The notes beneath the pieces are model-generated. The model was given only the letters and a program-made list of their open reading frames with translations, was not told the DNA's origin and did not search any database. A program made the translations under genes and the position numbers. 59,985 bases of DNA from Paenibacillus radicis (ex Xue et al. 2023) (lineage in GTDB: Bacteria; Bacillota; Bacilli; Paenibacillales; NBRC-103111): assembly GCF_024722015.1 (NCBI RefSeq), contig NZ_JANQBD010000041.1, positions 1 to 59,985 of the forward strand, in the 5' to 3' direction. Positions 16,684 to 23,938 of this stretch are shown here, piece after piece. Position 1 is the stretch's first letter. The number at the start of each line of letters is the position of its first letter.

Positions 16684-17301
16684 ATGGCACATCAATTACC
16701 AGCTCTGCCTTATGCAAACAACGCTTTGGAACCTCACATCGACGAAACAACGATGATGATCCACCACGATCGTCACCACAACGCATATGTTACAAACCTG
16801 AATGCAGCTTTGGAGGCTTATCCTGAGCTTCAAGCTAAAAGCATCGAAGATTTGATCGCAGATCTTAACAGTATACCGGAAGGTATTCGTGCAGCTGTTC
16901 GTAACAATGGTGGCGGTCATGCTAACCACTCCTTGTTCTGGGAAATTATCGGACCTAACGGCGGCGGAGCACCAACAGGCGCTTTAGCTGATGCTATTGC
17001 TAGCGAGCTTGGCGGTTTTGACAAATTTAAAGAAGATTTGGCTAAAGCAGGCGCTACTCGTTTCGGAAGCGGCTGGGCTTGGCTTTCTGTAACTCCAGAA
17101 GGCAAACTTGTTGTAAGCAGCACTCCAAACCAAGACAGCCCGATTTCGGAAGGCAACACACCGATCCTCGGCTTGGACGTTTGGGAGCATGCCTACTACT
17201 TGAAATATCAAAACAAACGCCCTGACTACATTTCAGCGTTCTGGAACGTTGTAAATTGGTCTGAAGTTGGCAAACGTTACGATGCAGCTGTAAGCAAATA
17301 A
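16684..17301 (+). CDS. sodA: Superoxide dismutase, Mn/Fe type
   Basis: A 205-residue enzyme converting superoxide to oxygen and peroxide. Metal ligands are His27 (in MMIHHDRHHNAYV), the His in GGHANHSLFW, and Asp and His in LDVWEHAYYLKYQNKRPDYI. The length matches bacterial SodA. GGGHANHSLFWEIIGPNGGG suggests the manganese type. Start set at 16684, where AGGAGGG lies 9 bases upstream; the frame is open to 16645 without a ribosome site. It has its own promoter and a strong terminator. Confidence 0.97.
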   Translation: MAHQLPALPYANNALEPHIDETTMMIHHDRHHNAYVTNLNAALEAYPELQAKSIEDLIADLNSIPEGIRAAVRNNGGGHANHSLFWEIIGPNGGGAPTGALADAIASELGGFDKFKEDLAKAGATRFGSGWAWLSVTPEGKLVVSSTPNQDSPISEGNTPILGLDVWEHAYYLKYQNKRPDYISAFWNVVNWSEVGKRYDAAVSK

Positions 17302-17321
17302 GTTAAGAATTAGTAAAAATC

Positions 17322-17356
17322 AAAAACCCGGGATCCTTTGATCCCGGGTTTTTTTT
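17322..17356 (+). terminator. Strong rho-independent terminator of sodA
   Basis: AAACCCGGGATC pairs perfectly with GATCCCGGGTTT around a four-base loop, followed by a T-run. Confidence 0.95.
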
Positions 17357-17542
17357 GCCCAAAAATTAATTTACTTGCCCAAAATTTAACTAAAATGACG
17401 AAAATGGTCTTTTTTTATCCAAAATTGTTTCGAAAATCACAGAAATAAGTCCTATACTATGAAACAATGGGAAGTATGCTCACATGACTTATGACTCATA
17501 GCTTGTGACATAATAACTAGAGTATAAAGGCGGTTTGGTTCG

Positions 17543-18661
17543 ATGAGACTAATTCCAATTTCGATGATACGTCCTGGCATGCGGCTCGGCAAGCCAATTA
17601 TGTCAGAGGAAGGGCAAACATTGCTCGGCTATCAGGTAGAGCTTTCTCAGGGCCTGATTAATAAATTAAAGCAGATGGGCTACCAGCAGCTATATATTGA
17701 AGACAACCGGACCGATGATATTTATATCGAGGATGCTATCCGCGAAGAAACAAGAGCTGTTGTAAGAAGCCAATTGATCCGTACTTTCCAAATGCTGCAA
17801 AGCTCCAGAGCACTGACGGCAGGCGACAGAAATGCGCTTTCCAAAACTGCGCTGCAATGCATCGGGCAGGTTAATGATGACCTGCGGCTGCATACTCGCC
17901 CATCGGATGACACCATTATGCTCATGCTGATGAATCGGAGCAGCTTCTCTATCTTCGAGCACTTTTTCCAGAATGCACTCAATGTGTGCGTCTATGCCTC
18001 GAGAATCGGAATGATCGAAGGGTATAACCGGGAAGATTTGGAAGCGCTAAGTTTGGGTGCTATGCTTCACGATATCGGCAACACTCAAGTGCCTCAAAAT
18101 CTTCTGCTCAAAGCATCCGCACTCACAACTGTGGAGTTCGAAGAAGTAAAAAAACATACCGAGCACGGCTTCAATCTACTGAAGGAAACCCCTGGCGTTC
18201 CGCTGCTTTCGGCTCATTGCGCCTTACAGCATCATGAGAAAATCAACGGTACAGGTTACCCTTTCGGACTGTCTGGAACCGGCGTACATCCCTTTGCCCA
18301 ATGGGTGGGATTATTGGATGCGTATGATGCCATGACGAATCCTCGGCCTTATCGTGCATCATTACCTCCAGATCAAGCTATTGAAGTCCTTTTCACAGGA
18401 GCCGGTACGTTGTATGATATGAGTAAGGTGGAATTTTTCCGAAATAAGGTGGCTATTTATCCGGTCGGCCTCAGCGTTCGCTTAAGTACCGGCCAGTTGG
18501 GCATTGTGTCCAAAATCAACCCGACGTTCAAACAACGGCCTGTGGTTCGGATTTTGACAAATGAGCATGGCATGGACTTACGGCATCCGGAAGAGATTGA
18601 TCTCTCGAAACACCTTCACATCATGATTTTTCGCATTGGGGAAGATGCACTGGTTCAATAA
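17543..18661 (+). CDS. HD-GYP domain protein, degenerate
   Basis: A 372-residue relative of the HD-GYP proteins at 11387 and 29791, sharing the N-terminal domain (LIPISMIRPGMRLGKPIMSE) and the C-terminal domain (YPVGLSVRLSTGQLGIVSK). HD is present in MLHDIGNTQVP, and the signature HHEKINGTGYP is nearly canonical. The first metal-ligand His is replaced by Asn (QNALNV against VHALNV in the 11387 protein), and HDIGK has become HDIGN. It may bind cyclic-di-GMP without cleaving it. It is followed 23 bases later by the Crp/Fnr gene. Confidence 0.88.
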   Translation: MRLIPISMIRPGMRLGKPIMSEEGQTLLGYQVELSQGLINKLKQMGYQQLYIEDNRTDDIYIEDAIREETRAVVRSQLIRTFQMLQSSRALTAGDRNALSKTALQCIGQVNDDLRLHTRPSDDTIMLMLMNRSSFSIFEHFFQNALNVCVYASRIGMIEGYNREDLEALSLGAMLHDIGNTQVPQNLLLKASALTTVEFEEVKKHTEHGFNLLKETPGVPLLSAHCALQHHEKINGTGYPFGLSGTGVHPFAQWVGLLDAYDAMTNPRPYRASLPPDQAIEVLFTGAGTLYDMSKVEFFRNKVAIYPVGLSVRLSTGQLGIVSKINPTFKQRPVVRILTNEHGMDLRHPEEIDLSKHLHIMIFRIGEDALVQ

Positions 18662-18684
18662 GTCCGGAAAAGAGATGAAGCTTT

Positions 18685-19380
18685 ATGCGTAACCTTGTAC
18701 CTTTATTACAGAATGTCCCGATTTTTCAAGATTTAACGACTGGTGAGTTGGAAGCCATTGCCCCATTGTTCGTAGAACGCACTTTCAAGAAAGGCACGAT
18801 CTTATTTTTTGAAGCCGACTTGGGGGATGAGTTTTTTCTGATTGAATCAGGTGTCGTCAAAATTTATCGAATCGATTATGCAAAAGAAATTATTCTTGCT
18901 TTGTTCCGTGATGGTGATTTTTTCGGTGAGATGTCCCTGATCCAAAAAGGATTAACTCGCTCAGCCACTGCTGAAACTCTTGAGACAAGCACAATCTACA
19001 CCTTGGTCCGCTCAGAATTTTACCAATTTCTAGAACGAACACCCAAGCTTAGCCTGAGACTACTCGAAGCAACTATGGAACGACTGCGCAAAGCCAATGA
19101 GCAAATCTACGACCTAACCTTTCTCGATGTCAGGATGCGTATCATTAAAGTCGTTCACCGATTGGCTGAGGAGCACGGTGTTATCAAGCAGGGCAATTTG
19201 ATGATCAACATGAAGCTGACCCACCAACAGTTGGCTAACCTGGCCGGAACCGTTAGAGAATCAGTTACCAAGGTACTGCAGGAGCTGCAGGAGGATCAGA
19301 TCATTACGATTCAGAAAAAGATGATTTACATTAATAATCTGGAAGCAATGAGAAAGCTGTTCCCCCCTCCTACCTCATGA
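18685..19380 (+). CDS. Crp/Fnr-family transcriptional regulator
   Basis: A 231-residue regulator. The N-terminal cyclic-nucleotide-binding beta-roll (about residues 10-130) includes GDFFGEMSLIQKGLTRSATA. The C-terminal winged helix-turn-helix contains LTHQQLANLAGTVRESVTKV. There is no cysteine at all, so it is not an iron-sulfur FNR. The ligand is unknown; some relatives bind cyclic-di-GMP, which would fit the HD-GYP gene 23 bases upstream, but this is inference. The last six bases overlap the convergent mutY gene. Confidence 0.9.
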   Translation: MRNLVPLLQNVPIFQDLTTGELEAIAPLFVERTFKKGTILFFEADLGDEFFLIESGVVKIYRIDYAKEIILALFRDGDFFGEMSLIQKGLTRSATAETLETSTIYTLVRSEFYQFLERTPKLSLRLLEATMERLRKANEQIYDLTFLDVRMRIIKVVHRLAEEHGVIKQGNLMINMKLTHQQLANLAGTVRESVTKVLQELQEDQIITIQKKMIYINNLEAMRKLFPPPTS

Positions 19381-20520
19381 CATTTGCTTTTCTTGAAAAT
19401 AGCGGTTCAACAGCTTTAAGAACACGTTAGGAAAAGCAAACTGCTCCATCATCGACGAATCCACCCATTGATAACGAGAAGGCATAAGCATGCCTGAGCT
19501 TGTAGACAGCACGGACGGCTCCAGGCTGCAAACAACGACCTGCATATCCCAATGTATGTGACTAAATGTGTGCTCGGCCTTCATAAACCAGCGTTCCGGG
19601 CACACACCTATCGTTTCTTCTGCCAGCTGATCCGTCAACAAGCTTATGGATGCCGGTATGGCTTGCAGAACGGTCTGCTCCTGGGCTTCATAAGTAAAAG
19701 GCACCTCTGCATGAGGCAGTTCCCACATTCGTGCAAGAAGTCCTTCCTGCGGCCGCTGCCGGATTAACACTTTACCGGCATTGTCACCGCTGCCTTCAAT
19801 AATAGCTGCTATCCGGTATTCCGGACGAGGGGGCTTGGCCTTTTTCTTCACAGGCAGTTCTTCTTCCATACCTGCGTCTCTAGCCGAGCAATGCTCCATT
19901 ACCGGACAGGTCAGGCAGTGAGGCGAACGGGGTGTACAGACCATTGCGCCCAGCTCCATCAGGGCCTGGTTGAAATCACCCGCTGCCCCTTCAGGAATAA
20001 GCTCCTTGGCCAGCTTTTCCATAATACTCCGCGTCTTGGGCTTCATAATATCTTCTTCGATGAGAAAGTAGCGCGACAGTACACGCATAACATTGCCGTC
20101 TACAGCCGGCTCCGGTTTGTTATAGGCTATACTTAGAACGGCCCCGGCCGTATAAGGGCCAACTCCCTTTAGCGTTGAAATTTCCTCAAGCGTATCTGGA
20201 ACCTTACCGGCATACCGCTCCTGTACCTCCCGAATTGCCCCTTGCAGATTGCGGGCCCGCGAATAATAGCCTAGTCCCTCCCACAGCTTCAGCACATCTT
20301 CCTCAGGCGCGTCAGCCAATGACTCCATAGTCGGAAACCGTTCAATGAACCGGTGAAAATAAGGGATTACCGTATCAACGCGCGTTTGCTGCAGCATCAC
20401 TTCAGATATCCAAATATAGTAAGGGTTACGGCTGCGGCGCCAAGGCAAGTCCCGGCGATGGCGGCGGTACCAGGTAAGCAGATGGGTTGAAAAGTAATGT
20501 TTTTGAATTGAGGTGTCCAT
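19375..20520 (-). CDS. mutY: A/G-specific adenine glycosylase MutY
   Basis: A 381-residue DNA-repair enzyme that removes adenine mispaired with 8-oxoguanine. The helix-hairpin-helix LKGVGPYTAGAVL, the catalytic Asp in AVDGNVMRVLSR and the four-cysteine [4Fe-4S] loop (CTPRSPHCLTCPVMEHC) are complete. The C-terminal third is the NUDIX-like 8-oxoguanine-recognition domain. It converges with the Crp/Fnr gene and overlaps it by six bases, with no terminator between. Confidence 0.96.
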   Translation of the reverse strand: MDTSIQKHYFSTHLLTWYRRHRRDLPWRRSRNPYYIWISEVMLQQTRVDTVIPYFHRFIERFPTMESLADAPEEDVLKLWEGLGYYSRARNLQGAIREVQERYAGKVPDTLEEISTLKGVGPYTAGAVLSIAYNKPEPAVDGNVMRVLSRYFLIEEDIMKPKTRSIMEKLAKELIPEGAAGDFNQALMELGAMVCTPRSPHCLTCPVMEHCSARDAGMEEELPVKKKAKPPRPEYRIAAIIEGSGDNAGKVLIRQRPQEGLLARMWELPHAEVPFTYEAQEQTVLQAIPASISLLTDQLAEETIGVCPERWFMKAEHTFSHIHWDMQVVVCSLEPSVLSTSSGMLMPSRYQWVDSSMMEQFAFPNVFLKLLNRYFQEKQMS

Positions 20521-20576
20521 TTGTTCTCCTTCATATGATAAAATAATCTGAAATTAACCCTCGAGGAGTGAGTCGA

Positions 20577-21440
20577 ATGTTAACTCCCGGTGAGCTGGCG
20601 GCAAGATTGAATAAACTGGTTATTTCCATCCTGCTTGTCGGTCATCAAAAATGCAGCCCACAGTGGCATCAGATTCCTAGAGCGATTCAACATCATTCCA
20701 TATGGCTAATCATTAAAGGTAAAGGTACATTTACAATAAACGGTACGCTTTACCCTGCTGAGCCTGGGAAGTTCTTTTGCTTCAGCCCGGGAATGGTAGT
20801 TGAGCGTCAGACCGATCCTGAGCAACCTCTCGAATACTACTTCCTCCGCTTTCATTATACGGAAACTTATGAAGAGAAGGAACAGTGGATTTATCGCAGC
20901 TCTGCGGACTCCCCATTCCCGCTTGATGGAATGTACACCGTAACGAATACCCCTCAGCTGATTTATTTATTCGAGCAGCTCGACCTGCTGTGGAAGCGCA
21001 GAGGCCATATGACCGTTATGCGGCGAAAAATATTGCTTCTGGAATTTTTCATGACCTTGATTCAAGATTTCCGGGCGCAAAAAATATCGGGAGACACAAC
21101 GGCTGCCATCGAGCAGACTCAAGACTATATGATCGGACATTATCAAGAGTCGCTAACACTAGAAGGTCTGGCGCAATCAGCAGGTTTGAGCGTGAGCCAT
21201 TATTCCAGGCTGTTCAAAAAACACATCGGCTACAGCCCGATTGATTATTTGACACATCTGCGTGTAGACCGTGCCAAGGAGCTGCTTGTGCTGTCCGATT
21301 ACCGCTTAAAGTCTATTGCAGGCAGCGTCGGGTATGCCGATGAATTCTACTTCAGCCGAATCTTCAAAAAGGTGACCGGTGTCTCGCCGCGTGATTATGC
21401 CAAAAAGCATCGCTTCTCGCCTGTCGCGGACCACCATTAG
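20577..21440 (+). CDS. AraC-family transcriptional regulator
   Basis: A 287-residue regulator. An N-terminal cupin-like sensor (IWLIIKGKGTFTINGTLYPAEPGKFFCF) precedes two C-terminal helix-turn-helix motifs: LTLEGLAQSAGLSVSHYSRLFKK, then LKSIAGSVGYADEFYFSR. Such regulators usually control carbohydrate genes, but no sugar gene lies next to it. Start at 20577 (GAGGAG 8 bases upstream); a GTG at 20568 directly abuts that site and is less likely. Confidence 0.92.
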   Translation: MLTPGELAARLNKLVISILLVGHQKCSPQWHQIPRAIQHHSIWLIIKGKGTFTINGTLYPAEPGKFFCFSPGMVVERQTDPEQPLEYYFLRFHYTETYEEKEQWIYRSSADSPFPLDGMYTVTNTPQLIYLFEQLDLLWKRRGHMTVMRRKILLLEFFMTLIQDFRAQKISGDTTAAIEQTQDYMIGHYQESLTLEGLAQSAGLSVSHYSRLFKKHIGYSPIDYLTHLRVDRAKELLVLSDYRLKSIAGSVGYADEFYFSRIFKKVTGVSPRDYAKKHRFSPVADHH

Positions 21441-21539
21441 CCTCTGCAAAGTTTGACTTGTCCAGCTCAAAAATGCTACGCTACCAAGTGATAAAACGTG
21501 AGCGGCTTAGCAGTTTCGCGCGGATGAGGTGATCGTTAT

Positions 21540-22112
21540 ATGAAAACTGGACAAGCGTCTGGACATCAGTTATTACAGCTGAACAATATAAGCTGGGGAC
21601 TGCCCTACACCGTGTTTCTTTATATATGGGGCACCCAGTGGGTGCTTTCTTCATGCATTGGCTTTTGGGGTCAATGGCAGGACGTTGAGCTGTGGCAGAA
21701 GCTTACTGTCTGGTTGGCTTTGGCCGCCAGCCTGTATGCTCTAGTTGCCAGCCTTCGTTCTGGCAAATGGCGACAGCTTGCCGACCAGGGCGGCAAGGCA
21801 GCGCTGCCCTTGCTTATGATTATAGGAGCCGTCAGCGTGCTCCAGTATGTACAAGCGGTGGATCCGTTTTTTGCACCGCTGTTAAGATCATTCGTTCTGG
21901 CAATCGCCTATGCCCAGCTGGCCATTTGGCTCGGCAAGCCGCTTATCTACATGAGCCTATGGTTATTCCTGCTTACATCCGTGGTAGCGGTTTGGTATCT
22001 CGGCTTCGCCTCGATGCTGCTTGGCGGCTTCGGCGGACTGAGCATGATTGCCGTGGCTTGGATAATACGCAGCTGGAACCGAAACTCCAGAACCCGGGAG
22101 GTATCTAAATGA
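21540..22112 (+). CDS. Integral membrane protein of unknown function
   Basis: A 190-residue hydrophobic protein with about five membrane segments and many tryptophans in the first half. GAGGTGA lies 7 bases before the ATG. Its end overlaps the start of the cytochrome c gene by four bases (ATGA), so the two are translationally coupled and probably act together, perhaps in membrane electron transfer. I see no heme-binding or other diagnostic motif. Confidence 0.75.
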   Translation: MKTGQASGHQLLQLNNISWGLPYTVFLYIWGTQWVLSSCIGFWGQWQDVELWQKLTVWLALAASLYALVASLRSGKWRQLADQGGKAALPLLMIIGAVSVLQYVQAVDPFFAPLLRSFVLAIAYAQLAIWLGKPLIYMSLWLFLLTSVVAVWYLGFASMLLGGFGGLSMIAVAWIIRSWNRNSRTREVSK

Positions 22113-22495
22113 CAATCAACCAAGCTGGAATACGCGCTGCTGCAGCCCTGCTGCTTATTGCAGCTATTGCCGGGTGCGGCAGTGTTGATAAAAACGCCGA
22201 GCAGCCCTTCGGAGGAGCTAAGAATAACATGGCGAGTGGCCAAGCGGAGGCATTCGCAGGAGCCTCTGAGCAGGTGCAGTCGGTGTATAAGCAGAGCTGC
22301 CTATCCTGCCATGGCAATAGTCTGGAAGGAAGAGTTGGACCGAAAACCAATCTTCAGAAGGCTGGAGGCCATCTGACCAAGGAACAAATTACCAAACAGA
22401 TTACTGGCGGCGGCAATGGGATGCCGGGCTTTGGCGGCAAGCTGAAGCCTGAGGAAATAGATGCCTTGGCCAGTTGGCTGGCAGAGAAGAAGTAA
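22109..22495 (+). CDS. Lipoprotein cytochrome c, class I
   Basis: A 128-residue small c-type cytochrome. The signal peptide ends in the lipobox IAGC, so the protein is lipid-anchored outside the membrane. CLSCH binds heme covalently, and the Met in GMPGFGGKLKPEE is the likely axial ligand. It resembles Bacillus cytochrome c551 (CccB), an electron carrier to terminal oxidases. It is coupled to the membrane protein upstream. Confidence 0.9.
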   Translation: MTINQAGIRAAAALLLIAAIAGCGSVDKNAEQPFGGAKNNMASGQAEAFAGASEQVQSVYKQSCLSCHGNSLEGRVGPKTNLQKAGGHLTKEQITKQITGGGNGMPGFGGKLKPEEIDALASWLAEKK

Positions 22496-22550
22496 AATAA
22501 GAAAAACGCCTTGCGGCGTCCTTGGTGTACAATCTACGTTTGTGCGTTGG
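22496..22550. other. Spacer with small GC hairpin
   Basis: ACGCC/GGCGT forms a short hairpin at 22505-22519 whose T-run (five bases) lies on the minus-strand side. It does not look like a good terminator for the cytochrome gene. Confidence 0.35.
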
Positions 22551-22678
22551 GAGGGAATCGGGTATGGGATTCCGGCCGCTGTTGAAGTCGTGTTCCTTTG
22601 AATGGAAGGCTTGCAGCGGGAGGAACACAAGCTTCAAAGGCGGACGCTATCGCTCCTCCATCCCACACCCGTTCCCTC
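22551..22678. repeat. Long imperfect inverted repeat
   Basis: GAGGGAATCGGGTATGGGA (22551-22569) pairs with the segment at 22661-22678, with one bulge and one mismatch. Further in, TTGAAG and TGTTCCT (22582-22597) pair with AGGAACA and CTTCAA (22621-22637). The result is a hairpin with arms of about 50 bases and a loop of about 23. It contains no gene and may be a mobile palindrome or MITE-like unit. Confidence 0.55.
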
Positions 22679-22859
22679 TTTTGTTCTACTCTGTGCTTTG
22701 CGCCGCTTCCTTACTTCCCTAAGCCGGTCTTCGAGCCGTTATTGATAGCCATGAACTCCCCTGCAGGTGTTCCATGTACAGTTAGCTTCTCTATACTTTT
22801 AGCGAAGAGATCCCCTGCATCTAAACCATACGCCAGTACTGCATCCATGGAAGTTGAGG

Positions 22860-23050
22860 GCAATGCGGAAGTAATTGTTCCTTTATCGCCTGAAAAGTCC
22901 AAAAAACAGAGTGATAAAGGAACAGCCCGTTCCGTTATCACTCTGTTTTTGTGCATAAATGCTCCATTCGGCCAAAATAACGGAATTTCCGCTTCCGCTA
23001 TCACCCCAAATTGGAGGCGGCAGACGGAATAACGGAACTCTCCGTTCCGC
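22860..23050. repeat. Cluster of GGAA/TTCC palindromes (dispersed repeat family)
   Basis: The best unit is the 20-bp stem at 22901-22950, with CAGAGTGATAAAGGAA facing TTCCGTTATCACTCTG. Smaller units of the same core follow, such as AACGGAATTTCCGCTTCCG (about 22979-22997) and ATAACGGAACTCTCCGTTCC (about 23028-23047). A close copy of the main hairpin is at 59783-59831. Weaker related sequences lie at 41800-41960. Confidence 0.65.
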
Positions 23051-23183
23051 ACAAAATCTTCCAGGGCTAATCGCCGCTATTCATATAAAAATCCCCTTGA
23101 TCATGGGGTGCATTCAAGATCGAAATTCTTTCATTGAAGATACATTTCAATCTTAAAGGCACTTAAACTTTCTTATATCTTTC

Positions 23184-23302
23184 TCGAAAGGGCTTCTATT
23201 CGAAGCCCTTTCGATGAAGATACATTCGTGTCTAAACGGTAGCTTTTCTTGCAATAACAGACTTCTTCAGCTTCGCTGAAAACTTATAAGTCTGATATTA
23301 GA
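23184..23302. repeat. Dispersed two-hairpin repeat, copy 1
   Basis: The first hairpin is CGAAAGGGCTTC/GAAGCCCTTTCG. A conserved spacer with GATACATTCGTGTCTAAACGG follows, then a second hairpin (about 23252-23300): AGACTT/AAGTCT closes it and TTCAGC/GCTGAA lies inside. A near-full second copy is at 43326-43449 and a partial third at 59675-59722. Confidence 0.65.
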
Positions 23303-23355
23303 AAAAAACATCCGAGCAACCATGCATTTCAGTGCAGGTTCAGGATGTTTTTTTC
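23301..23355. terminator. Bidirectional-type terminator downstream of acpS
   Basis: AAAAACATCC pairs with GGATGTTTTT, with an inner AACC/GGTT pairing. T-runs are present on both strands. It lies 29 bases after the acpS stop. Confidence 0.8.
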
Positions 23356-23383
23356 TATACAAATTAGCCTTAAGCTTCAAAAA

Positions 23384-23791
23384 TCATGCGCGCTTCCCAA
23401 TCGCCCTTAATTCCACTACTGCATAGGCCATAGCCATAGACTCCGTATGAGTAATACTAAGATGGATGACCGTGGTTTCCAACTCTAGCTCTAACCGCTG
23501 GAGAGCCTCAGCGCTAACACGGCAAATTGGCTTGCCTAGCCGGTCTGGAATGATTTCAATATCCTGCAGCGACACTTGCTTGCCAATACCACAGCCTAAC
23601 GCTTTACTGACCGCCTCTTTCGCGGCAAATCGGCCTGCTACAAACTCAGCTATTCGTCCCTGACGTTTCTTCGCTAGCTCCTGCTCTTCAGGCGTAAGCA
23701 CACGGGCGGCAAACCTGTCGCCGGACGTACCCTCCATAATCTTCTTCACTCTTGCAATCTCTAGCAAATCAGTTCCGACCCCGATGATCAT
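23384..23791 (-). CDS. acpS: Holo-[acyl-carrier-protein] synthase
   Basis: A 135-residue enzyme that moves the phosphopantetheine arm of coenzyme A onto acyl carrier protein. The magnesium-binding MIIGVGTDLLEIARV at the N-terminus and FAAKEAVSKALGCGIG near residue 60 are the two diagnostic motifs, and LSITHTESMAMAYAV completes the fold. The length is slightly above the usual 120. It is a single gene. Confidence 0.96.
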   Translation of the reverse strand: MIIGVGTDLLEIARVKKIMEGTSGDRFAARVLTPEEQELAKKRQGRIAEFVAGRFAAKEAVSKALGCGIGKQVSLQDIEIIPDRLGKPICRVSAEALQRLELELETTVIHLSITHTESMAMAYAVVELRAIGKRA

Positions 23792-23895
23792 AACGATAGC
23801 GCAACCTCGTTTCTATACCGTTAAATATAGTTACATCCTAGCGAATTCAGCTGTGGAACGCAACCTTTCCCGCATCAATCTATTGATTGATACGA

Positions 23896-23932
23896 CAAAA
23901 AATCAGCCGCCTTCCCTAGCGCGGCTGATTTT
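23896..23932 (-). terminator. Terminator of the large SLH protein gene
   Basis: AAAATCAGCCGC pairs with GCGGCTGATTTT, followed by a T-run on the minus strand. It lies just beyond the stop at 23939. Confidence 0.9.
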
Positions 23933-23938
23933 CTGGGT

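Noticed and set aside
22711..23052. 113-codon frame on the minus strand after the cytochrome c gene
   Set aside because: The first half is only a translation of the GGAA/TTCC palindromes. The last 45 residues look protein-like and could be a gene remnant, but there is no start or ribosome site.
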